Positions 5,067 through 11,634 of a stretch of DNA of 11,634 nucleotides are shown here, in pieces. Below the pieces are notes generated by a model. The model saw only the letters and a list, made by a program, of their open reading frames with translations, was not told where the DNA came from and made no database searches. A program made the translations under genes and the position numbers. This DNA is from Acidobacteriaceae bacterium (GTDB taxonomy: Bacteria > Acidobacteriota > Terriglobia > Terriglobales > Acidobacteriaceae). The stretch is taken from assembly GCA_003152795.1 (NCBI GenBank), contig PMBA01000403.1, positions 1 through 11,634 of the forward strand. Direction: 5' to 3'. The stretch's first letter is position 1. Each line of letters begins with the position of its first letter.

Positions 5067-6839
5067 CTAATTCGCTTTGAAGTTGACCGTGATCTGGGTC
5101 TGAATTTCGACGGGCACGCCATCCAGATAATACGGCTTGTATCGCCATTGGTGAACAGCTTCCATTGCGGCGCGCGCCAGACCTGGATCGCCGCTGAGCA
5201 CCTTCAGATTGGTGACGTTGCCCTCTTTGTTGATGGTGGCTTCGATCTGCACTGCGCCCTTGGTATGAGACGCGAGCGCGGACTGCGGATACTTAGGTTG
5301 TACCTGCTTGATCAGCAGTCCATGGGACACACCCTGCGAAATTCTTACCGTTGCCAGCGAAAGCCGGGGAATACTTGACGATGCCGAAGACATCAGGCCG
5401 CTCAAGTTGCTGTCGTTTGCGGACGCAACGGCGAGCGGACTGGGAAGCGATGTCGAGGACTCCTCGGATTGGGTCTGCGTCCTCCCAGCTGTGGCCATCG
5501 GCTTGCCGGCGACATGCGAGGAATCGGGTTTCTTGCTTGCCGGCTGAGGATTGAGCGCGATCGTGATCGAAGAATCGTCAGTGCCAGTCGATGCCTTGTC
5601 GAGCGCTGCCGCAGTTGCTGTTTTGGAAGCGGAGGACGTTGCGGAACCCGACCGGCGGGTGGTGCCCGTCGAAGGCGAAGCTACCGGGGCAGAAGCGGGC
5701 GAGGGGTCTGGCGCGGGTCGTCCCGAGTCCTGAATCGCGCTTGCGGGCTGTGGAACCGGGGCTGTGCTGGACTTTCCCCACGTGCCATAAGCAAAGTAGG
5801 CGAGCACGGCCAGAGCCAGGACAATCACAGCCGCGATCATGATCTTCCTGTTGTCGTTCGATCCGGTGGAATCCTCTTCGCCGAATGCTTCAAAGGACGG
5901 AGCATCGGCGGCGTTCAGCGAACTGAAAACTGGAAATGGAGAGACATCGTGCGACGGATTGATGTGCGGCGGATCGCCATGCGATGGACTGGTGTGTTCC
6001 GGGGCAATCGTGTTCTCGGGCGATGGCGGATACGGCACCGTTCTTGCCTGAGCCGGTGCAGCGGCCGATCCCGGGACTGACGAAAGAGCGGGACTCGGAT
6101 TGTGAACTGGCGAGGCCGCGGCCACATTTCCTGCCGCTTCGTTCATGATTGCGTTGTTCTTGGCCGGGTCGTGGTTGATCGCCGGCGCGAGCGGGAACGT
6201 CGTCTGCGCTGGAGCCTGGGTTGGGGCTGCGGGTACTGGCACAACAGGCTGGCTGTCCTCAAGTTTTGCCGACGCGGTCACGGCTGGAAGGCCACGCAGG
6301 GGCGATTCCGGCAGAAGGGGAGGTTGAAATTCGGGAAGCCCGGTTGGGCCTGGCGATGGAGCAATCGGTGCCGCGCCTCGACTCGCAGGTTGGAATGAAC
6401 TGCCGGAGGACGCATGAGCCGGTTTTCCGGGGATAGCAGCAGCATTCGCGGCGGCGCCGGCATTGTCTGAGTTTTTCCGCAGCAGGCCGCGCGCGACCCG
6501 CAACGTTCCTTTTGCCTGCTCCACGTTCACCGGCTTGGTGAGTACCAGGTTGGCGCCGATGCGGTAGGCCTTGGCCACGCCCGCTTGTCCCTCGACCAAA
6601 GCGATGGCCAGCGAGCTCTGATTGGAGCTGGAATTTCTTGCGCTTTTAAAGAGCAGGGAAGCGTTCTGTTCGTTGTCGCAGTCCACAACAATGGCGTCGT
6701 AACGCTGCGCCATCAATCTCTTGACCGCGGCAAACGGTTCATGAACCGGGTCTACGGAGAAATCCAGTTCGCTGAACACCTGACTGATGACGCGAGCCAG
6801 CCTTTCGTCAGGGCAGAAAAGTAGAGCTTGGTAACCCAT
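5067..6839 (-). CDS. Receiver-domain-TM-TonB C-terminal fusion protein, 590 aa (copy 1)
   Basis: Residues 1-118 resemble a response-regulator receiver: an acidic pair D11/E12 after the first strand, phospho-acceptor D53 (IVVDCD), and K102 in LTKPV. The usual Thr/Ser switch after strand 4 is replaced (ALVEG, 80-84), so signalling may be atypical. I recall similar receiver-like N-termini in acidobacterial PilZ proteins. A low-complexity Pro/Ala/Ser linker (about 125-330) leads to one TM helix (332-353), then a second linker and a TonB C-terminal domain (about 505-590) with KYP (516-518), the GNV turn and WRYKP (565-569). The receiver would be cytoplasmic and the TonB domain periplasmic, reaching an outer-membrane partner. 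No ExbB or ExbD is present. It is a paralogue of the neighbouring gene at 6991-8619 and has its own matching promoter. No good Shine-Dalgarno precedes the ATG at 6839. Confidence 0.87.
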   Translation of the reverse strand: MGYQALLFCPDERLARVISQVFSELDFSVDPVHEPFAAVKRLMAQRYDAIVVDCDNEQNASLLFKSARNSSSNQSSLAIALVEGQAGVAKAYRIGANLVLTKPVNVEQAKGTLRVARGLLRKNSDNAGAAANAAAIPGKPAHASSGSSFQPASRGAAPIAPSPGPTGLPEFQPPLLPESPLRGLPAVTASAKLEDSQPVVPVPAAPTQAPAQTTFPLAPAINHDPAKNNAIMNEAAGNVAAASPVHNPSPALSSVPGSAAAPAQARTVPYPPSPENTIAPEHTSPSHGDPPHINPSHDVSPFPVFSSLNAADAPSFEAFGEEDSTGSNDNRKIMIAAVIVLALAVLAYFAYGTWGKSSTAPVPQPASAIQDSGRPAPDPSPASAPVASPSTGTTRRSGSATSSASKTATAAALDKASTGTDDSSITIALNPQPASKKPDSSHVAGKPMATAGRTQTQSEESSTSLPSPLAVASANDSNLSGLMSSASSSIPRLSLATVRISQGVSHGLLIKQVQPKYPQSALASHTKGAVQIEATINKEGNVTNLKVLSGDPGLARAAMEAVHQWRYKPYYLDGVPVEIQTQITVNFKAN

Positions 6840-6848
6840 AATGAGGTC

Positions 6849-6890
6849 ATCCTAGGTAATGCGGTGGGTACCAGCAAGTTACGTGGGTAA
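6849..6890 (-). promoter_or_regulatory. Promoter and TTAC-N4-GTAA palindrome of receiver-TonB copy 1
   Basis: Read on the minus strand: the palindrome TTACCCACGTAA (complement of 6879-6890), one base, -35 TTGCTG (6872-6877), a 17-bp spacer, -10 TAGGAT (6849-6854), nine bases, then the ATG at 6839. The same parts with identical spacing precede the paralogue at 8619. The -10 is so close to the ATG that the transcript would start within a few bases of it, consistent with leaderless translation. Confidence comes from the duplicated layout, since each hexamer alone is only a moderate match. Confidence 0.5.
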
Positions 6891-6911
6891 TAAGGATGGC
6901 CGACGTGGATG

Positions 6912-6981
6912 GTCGTTTGTCATTGGAAGTGGGTCGTTCGCAGCTTGGCGGATTCCCCGGACGACTAAACGACGAACGACT
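6912..6981. repeat. Intergenic heptad-repeat element with inverted arms
   Basis: The left arm (6912-6939) can be read as four 7-mers: GTCGTTT, GTCATTG, GAAGTGG, GTCGTTC, the third degenerate. The right arm (6960-6981) carries ACGAC three times at spacings of 8 and 7 in the opposite sense. GTCGTTCG (6933-6940) pairs perfectly with CGAACGAC (6973-6980), and GTCGTTT (6912-6918) with AAACGAC (6967-6973). It follows the stop codon of the upstream receiver-TonB gene and precedes the promoter of the next, so it may act as a terminator or insulator. Its construction parallels the element at 4931-5045 with a different heptad. Confidence 0.5.
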
Positions 6982-6990
6982 GTTCTGCGT

Positions 6991-8619
6991 TCAGGGTTTT
7001 TGAAAGTCGACGATCACGACCGTCTGGAAGGGCTGAGCCTTGCCATCGCGGACGTAGGGCCGATAGCGCCATTGCTTTACCGCGTCGATGGCGGCGGTTG
7101 CCAGGACAGCGTCTCCATCGACCAGTCGCACGCCCTGAACCTTGCCCGTCTCATCAACGACTTCCTTGAGGACGACCGTTCCTTGTGCTTCTCCGGAACG
7201 CGCGTCGACGGGATATTTCGCAGGTATGCTGTGAGCCAGGCGTTTCTCAGCACCCTTGGACGAGAGAATAATCGCGCTGTTCTCCCCGGGCAGCGGAGTG
7301 TTGGACGAAGTCGCAGCAGCGGTGTCTTTCTTGCTGTCGCCAGGCTTGCCGGCTTCGGTTTTAGCGACCCCCGATGGAACTGCGGTGGCGGCAAGGGAAT
7401 TTGATGCGGCAACTGCCGTACCCGGAGTCGTGGTGGTCTGGACAGGAGCAGCCACGGTGGCGGAGGTTGCGGGTGAACCTGTTGCGGGAGTGATTGCTGA
7501 GCTGGTTGCCGGTTCGGGGACGGCCGATTGTGTCTGATGCGGATCGGGCGCCGGGGCCGAATTGGCGGCTGGAGCCAGGCGAGCCGAAGGTTTTGCGGGA
7601 CTTGGCGCCGAAGCCGGCGGCGGTGCCATTCCGGCGAGGGCCAGCACCCGATCAATCTGCGGTTGGGCGAGGGCCCGGAATCCGGGCTGGTACATCCATG
7701 CGGCATAGAAGCCAACGCCGGCGAGAGCGAGCACGAGCAAGGCGACGAGCGGGCCGCGGGTTTTCTGCTGGCCGTGCTGGTACGACGAAAACACCGGGGC
7801 AGCAGACTGGGCTGCCACTGGAACTGGCTCTGCTTTTTCGAGTCGCGAGCTTTCCAGTTGGGATTCCGCAAGCTCGGCGCTCTCGAGTTCAGCGAGCACC
7901 GGATCGTCGGAAGGTTTTAAGGGGCTTGCGGATTTCGAACGCACGGAAGCGGATCGATCCAAAGAAAACTCTGCCACCGATGACGGTGAAAAGGAGGCGG
8001 TTTTCGGACCGGAACCTGGAGTCACGGGCGCGGTAGTGGCTTCGGCGACTGCGGACTGCATCTTCATCGAGCGGGCGGGTCCGGACAGCGTCGTTGTGAC
8101 GGCGCTGGGAACACAGATTGGAGCGGGGTCGGCAAAGTTCGTCAGCTGCGGAGAAGCGGTTGCCGCGGCCGCTGCCTGCTCGTGCTGGTCGCTCATGATT
8201 GTGCTGGGAAGGACCGCGCTTGCCGGTTGCTCGGGGACATTCCCCTGGGGCGTGTCTTTCCGCACCCGGCCGACAGCCGTGCGGATGGTGCTTCGGGCCT
8301 GGTCTTTCGCGACCGGCTTGGTCAAGATCAGTTCCGCGCCCAGGCGAAATGCGGTGGGCAAACCGGCGCGGCCATCGACGATGGCAATGGGGACCGGGTT
8401 GTTGCCGTTTTTTCCGCGGCGGCAAACGTCAAAGATCAGCTTGGCGGCGGGAAGATTCTCGCAGTCGACGAGCACCAGGTCGAAACTTTGCGAATTAAGC
8501 TTGTGGGCAGCAGATACTCCGTCCAGGGGACGTTCGCAAGTTACTGACATTTCGTCTAACACGCCAGTAATTGCATTGACTGCCTGGTCATCCGGCGACA
8601 ACAGCAGGGCATGAGGCAT
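6991..8619 (-). CDS. Receiver-domain-TM-TonB C-terminal fusion protein, 542 aa (copy 2)
   Basis: Same plan as its neighbour. A receiver-like domain (1-115) has acidic pair D10/D11, phospho-acceptor D52 (LVLVDCEN) and K101 (ILTKPV); the switch Thr/Ser is again missing (AIVDG). A Pro/Ala/Ser linker (about 120-285) precedes one TM helix (291-312). A second linker rich in Ala, Pro and Thr leads to a TonB C-terminal domain (about 455-542) with KYP (468-470), GTV, a GKV turn and WRYRP (517-521). The two proteins share clear similarity in the receiver and TonB ends and almost none in the linkers, as expected for an old tandem duplication. Predicted topology is receiver inside, TonB domain in the periplasm. 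It may couple phosphorylation or ligand state to an outer-membrane transporter. ATG 8619 has no proper Shine-Dalgarno (GAGAG sits only 4 nt away). Confidence 0.87.
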   Translation of the reverse strand: MPHALLLSPDDQAVNAITGVLDEMSVTCERPLDGVSAAHKLNSQSFDLVLVDCENLPAAKLIFDVCRRGKNGNNPVPIAIVDGRAGLPTAFRLGAELILTKPVAKDQARSTIRTAVGRVRKDTPQGNVPEQPASAVLPSTIMSDQHEQAAAAATASPQLTNFADPAPICVPSAVTTTLSGPARSMKMQSAVAEATTAPVTPGSGPKTASFSPSSVAEFSLDRSASVRSKSASPLKPSDDPVLAELESAELAESQLESSRLEKAEPVPVAAQSAAPVFSSYQHGQQKTRGPLVALLVLALAGVGFYAAWMYQPGFRALAQPQIDRVLALAGMAPPPASAPSPAKPSARLAPAANSAPAPDPHQTQSAVPEPATSSAITPATGSPATSATVAAPVQTTTTPGTAVAASNSLAATAVPSGVAKTEAGKPGDSKKDTAAATSSNTPLPGENSAIILSSKGAEKRLAHSIPAKYPVDARSGEAQGTVVLKEVVDETGKVQGVRLVDGDAVLATAAIDAVKQWRYRPYVRDGKAQPFQTVVIVDFQKP

Positions 8620-8628
8620 GGCTCTCTC

Positions 8629-8670
8629 ATGCTAGGAATCGCGGTCGAAAGCCGCAAGTTACCGGGGTAA
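8629..8670 (-). promoter_or_regulatory. Promoter and TTAC-N4-GTAA palindrome of receiver-TonB copy 2
   Basis: Read on the minus strand: the palindrome TTACCCCGGTAA (complement of 8659-8670), one base, -35 TTGCGG (8652-8657), a 17-bp spacer, -10 TAGCAT (8629-8634), nine bases, then the ATG at 8619. Compared without gaps to the region before copy 1, 33 of the first 44 bases agree, including 15 of the first 17. It occupies the 72-bp gap after the channel gene, so copy 2 probably does not depend on read-through from it. Confidence 0.5.
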
Positions 8671-8691
8671 GAGGGGTGACTGCCTATAGTT

Positions 8692-10455
8692 TCAAGGAAG
8701 GGGCTGATCCTTTCCAAGCGCCGATTCCGGCCCCGGATAGACGATTGAACGACGGAAGGCTGACTTGTCGGCGGGCGCAAAATCGGGGAATGGCAGATTG
8801 TGCTGGTCCCGCCATTGCTGGACCTGGTGTTCGGCGGCGGCGGCTTTCTCCTTGTCGAGGCCGGAATCGCGCGAGAAGTAAAGGGTCTGGGAGGGGAAGG
8901 CGAAAGCGCTGCCCGATTTCCCGACGATGTCCATGATGCGCAGCAGCAAGTCTTCGCGGATGGCGGCGAATTCCACCGAATCGCGGGTAAGCACGTAGCT
9001 GGAGATCTCGAGACGCAAAGCGCTGTTATCGAAATTAGTGAAGCGGATGTATGCGCTGTCGCTTTCGACTTTCGGGTGTTGGTATAACAAGCGGCGGACT
9101 TCAGCCAGAAGATAGCGTAACTGGTCGGCGGTGGTCTCGCACCGTATGGCGAGCGCGGGATTGAACAGGATTTTGTCGCGGCGGGTGAAGTTCTCAATGT
9201 TCATGGTGGCGAGGGCGCCGTTTGGGATGGAAAGCTCGGTGCGGGCGTCGGTGCGAACCCGGGTGGAGCGCAAGCTGATGTCTTCCACGGTCCCGACGCG
9301 ATCGCCGAAGCGGCAGTAGTCGCCGACGCGGATGACTTCGTCGGCGAGGACGGAAATTCCTCCAAAGAGATTTTCGAGTGTTTTCTGGGCGGCGAATGCG
9401 ATGGCAATGCCGCCGATGCCCAGGCCGGCGAGCACAGTGGTCAGGTTAAAGCCCACGATGCCGAGGGTGGCCAGTATGGCGACGATCACCACCAGCGCTG
9501 CCAGTAAGCGCTCGCCGAGCACCATCAGGGTGCCGGTGCCGATGCGGCCCGCGTCGATGGCATGAACGCGCAGGCGCTGCATGGTGAGGCTGCTGGCGCG
9601 GAGCAGAAACCAGAAAAAGCCGATGCTGATGAGAACCCAGACGGTCCGGGAGTAATACAAACGCGGCAGCAAAGGCAGTCCGATGTAAGCGCCGATCACG
9701 CGGTGAGCTACGGCGCTGAAGGTGAGCAACAGCGGCTTGGACATGCGGCTGTAGGAGTGCAGGTTAGGGCGATGCCTGAGCTTGAGCCACAGCCGCCGCG
9801 GAATCGCCAGCAGCAGAACCACGGCCCAGCCGATGGCGAGGGCCACTGGAATCGCGGCGATCAACGCCAGCCATTGCCAGAGCGGCATCCCGAGAAACAC
9901 GTTCTTAACCAAGTTCTGCGGGAGCTTATTTTCGACCTGGTGAGCCTCAAGGTTGTCATACAGCTCAGGGACTTTGCTGAGCGTCTCGGAAGAGAAGAGC
10001 CAGATTTTTCCGGAATTCGGATCCCCAACCCGGACCAGGATAACGGGAACATCGCCATCGCTGCTGGAAAAAATGCCGATGGTCTGCTGATCGGGGTTGG
10101 CTTCGGGATTGCCTTCAGGACTGGTGCTGAGGCGCCGCAGGCTGCCCACGAAGGTGCGGTCCATGAGGACCTTCAGTTTGTCGGCCAAGTCCGGACCCTG
10201 CGACTGGCGGCGGGAGGTGCTCATCTGGAGATAATCGGCGGCGGTCTTGTAATTTCCGGACTGCGCGGCTTGCAGGAAACCCAGCACGGCTCCCGAAGGC
10301 GTCTCGCGGTCCAGCGGATCGGCGAGTGTGGGAGTTGGCGTCTGTGTCTGCGCCCCACCCTGCAGCAGGCTACTCACTGATTTGGCGACCGACTGGGCCA
10401 TCAGACCAGGGAGAAAAATAGAAACGACAAGGACTAATGAAGCTAGTTTTCTCAT
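8692..10455 (-). CDS. MscS-family mechanosensitive channel with exported N-terminal domain, 587 aa
   Basis: A signal peptide (MRKLASLVLVVSIFLPGLMA, 1-20) precedes a soluble extracytoplasmic region (about 22-185) with DRETPSGAVLGFLQAAQSGNY (49-69), a motif I associate with N-terminal regions of large MscS-like proteins. Membrane helices are expected at about 192-218, 241-266, 270-289 and 313-336. The pore helix (339-367) has the family-typical AGLGIGGIAIAFAAQKTLENL (343-363). It is followed by the MscS beta domain (VGDYCRFGDRVGTVEDISLR, 377-396; SIPNGALATMNIENF, 409-423) and an alpha/beta C-terminal vestibule. The role is release of small solutes or ions under membrane tension, in the inner membrane. 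The ATG at 10455 is preferred; a GTG lies immediately upstream at 10458. The ribosome site is weak (TTGGAA). No sign of truncation. Confidence 0.92.
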   Translation of the reverse strand: MRKLASLVLVVSIFLPGLMAQSVAKSVSSLLQGGAQTQTPTPTLADPLDRETPSGAVLGFLQAAQSGNYKTAADYLQMSTSRRQSQGPDLADKLKVLMDRTFVGSLRRLSTSPEGNPEANPDQQTIGIFSSSDGDVPVILVRVGDPNSGKIWLFSSETLSKVPELYDNLEAHQVENKLPQNLVKNVFLGMPLWQWLALIAAIPVALAIGWAVVLLLAIPRRLWLKLRHRPNLHSYSRMSKPLLLTFSAVAHRVIGAYIGLPLLPRLYYSRTVWVLISIGFFWFLLRASSLTMQRLRVHAIDAGRIGTGTLMVLGERLLAALVVIVAILATLGIVGFNLTTVLAGLGIGGIAIAFAAQKTLENLFGGISVLADEVIRVGDYCRFGDRVGTVEDISLRSTRVRTDARTELSIPNGALATMNIENFTRRDKILFNPALAIRCETTADQLRYLLAEVRRLLYQHPKVESDSAYIRFTNFDNSALRLEISSYVLTRDSVEFAAIREDLLLRIMDIVGKSGSAFAFPSQTLYFSRDSGLDKEKAAAAEHQVQQWRDQHNLPFPDFAPADKSAFRRSIVYPGPESALGKDQPLP

Positions 10456-10458
10456 CAC

Positions 10459-10484
10459 TGTTCCAACAAGATTGTTCCAACAAG
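10459..10484 (-). repeat. Tandem 12-bp repeat just upstream of the MscS-family gene
   Basis: TGTTCCAACAAG occurs at 10459-10470 and again at 10473-10484, a period of 14 bp. Each unit is nearly self-complementary (TTGTT-CC-AACAA). The first unit ends four bases before the ATG at 10455 and contains the only Shine-Dalgarno-like bases, so a protein bound here, or an mRNA fold, could affect expression of the channel gene. Confidence 0.4.
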
Positions 10485-10496
10485 TACCATCGCGGC

Positions 10497-10593
10497 GTAG
10501 CGCCGGCAGCTTGCCGCCTGTCCCGAGAGCGTCCCGCTCGCGGCGTGCGGTCGAGGACAGTCTGCCGGACAGCCGCCGGGACGGCGGCGCTAC
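10497..10593. repeat. 97-bp structured intergenic element (REP/MITE-like)
   Basis: The ends are perfect 9-bp inverted repeats, GTAGCGCCG (10497-10505) and CGGCGCTAC (10585-10593). Inside are perfect hairpins CGGCA-GCT-TGCCG near the left end, GAGCG-TCC-CGCTC (10527-10539) and GCCGCC-GGGAC-GGCGGC (10572-10588), plus CTGTCC/GGACAG arms around the middle. It fills most of the gap between lpdA and the channel gene. I recall GTAGCGCCG-type intergenic repeats from acidobacterial genomes. No coding capacity is seen. It may act as a terminator or mRNA-stabilising fold for lpdA. Confidence 0.6.
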
Positions 10594-10608
10594 CTCGTCA
10601 CCACGATG

Positions 10609-11634
10609 CTACTTCTTTGGACGGTAAATGTCGGTGGCCTGTCCGTAAAAGACTTCCGCCGCTTCCATCATCGTCTCCGACAGCGTTGGGTGCGGATGGA
10701 TGGTCATGCCGACATCGGCCGCCAGCGCGCACATTTCGATGGCCAGCACGCCTTCGGCGATCAGTTCGCCCGCGCCCGCGCCCACGATGCCGACCCCGAG
10801 CACGCGCTCCGTCTTCGGATCGATGAGCAGCTTGGTGAGACCTTCGGGCCGGTCGAGTGTGATGGCGCGTCCCGAAGCCGCCCACGGGAACTTGGCGACG
10901 GTGATCTCGCGTCCTTGTTCTTTAGCCTGCGTTTCGGTCAGGCCAGCCCATGCGATTTCAGGATCGGTGAAGACGACGGCCGGAATTGCGTTTGGTTCGA
11001 AAGCAACTTTGTGGCCGGCGATGGCTTCAACGGCGGTGCGGCCCTCATGCATTGCCTTGTGGGCGAGCATCGGTTCGCCGGCAACGTCGCCGATGGCGTA
11101 GATCGTCGGTTCAGCGGTCTGCCGCTGCTCGTTGATTTCGATGAACCCCTTTTGATTGACTTTGACTCTCGTCTTATCGAGGCCGGGAATCTCGGAGTTC
11201 GGACGGCGTCCCACTGACATCAGCACACGGTCGAATACCTGCTCTTTTTCTTTTACGTTGGGACCGTCGAGCGTGACGCGAATGCCAGTTTTCTCGTCCT
11301 TGAGCGACTTGACTGTCGTATTCAGCAGGATCGCAGAGAAAAGCTTTTCCAGGCGCTTGTGCAGCGGCAGCACTAGGTCGCGGTCGGCGCCGGGCAGCAA
11401 GCCGGGCATCATTTCAACGCAAGTCACTTTGCTGCCGAGCGTGGCGTAAACCGATCCCAGTTCCAATCCGATGTAGCCGCCGCCAATGACGAGCAGCGTC
11501 TTCGGAATGTCGGGCAGATCGAGAGCGCCGGTCGAATCCATGAGGCGCGGGCTGTCGAGCTTGAGGCTGGGCACAACCGTCGGACGCGATCCGGTGGCGA
11601 TGATGATGCGGTCGAAAGTCAGATTCTCTTCGCC
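10609..11634 (-). CDS. lpdA: Dihydrolipoyl dehydrogenase (E3), C-terminal 341 residues (5' end outside window)
   Basis: This FAD enzyme reoxidises dihydrolipoamide of pyruvate, 2-oxoglutarate or branched-chain 2-oxoacid dehydrogenase, or the glycine cleavage system, passing electrons to NAD+ in the cytosol. The visible part starts inside the FAD domain. In fragment numbering it shows ATGSRP (13-18), the NAD-binding GGGYIGLELGS (51-61), the second FAD motif IYAIGDVAG (about 167-175), and the dimer-interface catalytic pair in HPHPTLSE (313-320), with H315 and E320 as the acid/base dyad. Full-length enzymes have about 470 residues, so roughly 130 are missing, including the redox-active CxxxxC segment. 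The protein ends YRPKK. The frame is open to the last base of the window with no damage. The next gene in this direction is the channel, separated by the structured repeat, so they are probably separate transcription units. Confidence 0.95.
   Translation of the reverse strand, partial: GEENLTFDRIIIATGSRPTVVPSLKLDSPRLMDSTGALDLPDIPKTLLVIGGGYIGLELGSVYATLGSKVTCVEMMPGLLPGADRDLVLPLHKRLEKLFSAILLNTTVKSLKDEKTGIRVTLDGPNVKEKEQVFDRVLMSVGRRPNSEIPGLDKTRVKVNQKGFIEINEQRQTAEPTIYAIGDVAGEPMLAHKAMHEGRTAVEAIAGHKVAFEPNAIPAVVFTDPEIAWAGLTETQAKEQGREITVAKFPWAASGRAITLDRPEGLTKLLIDPKTERVLGVGIVGAGAGELIAEGVLAIEMCALAADVGMTIHPHPTLSETMMEAAEVFYGQATDIYRPKK

Noticed and set aside
9562..10380. Plus-strand open frame of 272 codons opposite the channel gene
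   Set aside because: It overlaps a confidently identified MscS-family gene in antisense. The translation is rich in Gln, Arg and Gly with no fold signature, typical of high-GC antisense frames.
10606..11217. Plus-strand open frame of 203 codons opposite lpdA
   Set aside because: lpdA motifs on the other strand are unmistakable; this frame is a by-product of their codon use.

Overview
The window reads like a high-GC Gram-negative chromosome, most likely an acidobacterium (class Terriglobia or a relative). Three things suggest this: TonB C-terminal domains fused to unrelated N-terminal modules, a Ser/Thr-kinase-like protein carrying PEGA domains, and short palindromic or heptad-repeat intergenic elements. 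The assignment rests on gene style only. No rRNA, tRNA, transposase, integrase or CRISPR array is visible.

Layout. Bases 1-790 carry two minus-strand genes for exported proteins: a fragment showing only a signal peptide, and a complete 155-aa secreted protein of unknown function. Bases 1134-4932 run on the plus strand: a 52-aa single-helix membrane peptide with a near-perfect ribosome binding site, an 852-aa membrane-spanning pseudokinase with three PEGA repeats, and a 154-aa cyclic-nucleotide-binding-type protein without a DNA-binding domain. A heptad-repeat and hairpin element (4931-5045) separates this block from the convergent minus-strand block. On the minus strand, in order of transcription, come the 3' part of dihydrolipoyl dehydrogenase (lpdA), a 97-bp highly structured intergenic element, an MscS-family channel with an exported N-terminal domain, and two paralogous receiver-TM-TonB proteins.

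How the genes may work together. Pyruvate or 2-oxoacid dehydrogenase chemistry (lpdA) looks like an ordinary metabolic neighbour. The rest is an envelope-signalling neighbourhood. Four proteins pair a cytoplasmic or membrane module with a part outside the inner membrane: the kinase fold with PEGA repeats, the two receiver domains with TonB C-termini, and the mechanosensitive channel with its periplasmic domain. A cytoplasmic cNMP-type sensor lies among them. That they form one functional system is inference.

Most notable observations. (1) The kinase-like protein has lost the HRD Asp, the DFG Asp, the catalytic-loop Lys and Asn, the glycine loop and the F-helix Asp, so it should be a pseudokinase. 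(2) Two tandem receiver-TonB fusions start with nearly the same 51-bp upstream sequence, containing a TTAC-N4-GTAA palindrome and a sigma70-like promoter with 17-bp spacing that ends 9 nt before each ATG. This suggests co-regulated, possibly leaderless, transcripts. (3) A 9/10 match to the FNR box lies upstream of the HTH-less cNMP-domain gene at roughly a class II activator distance.
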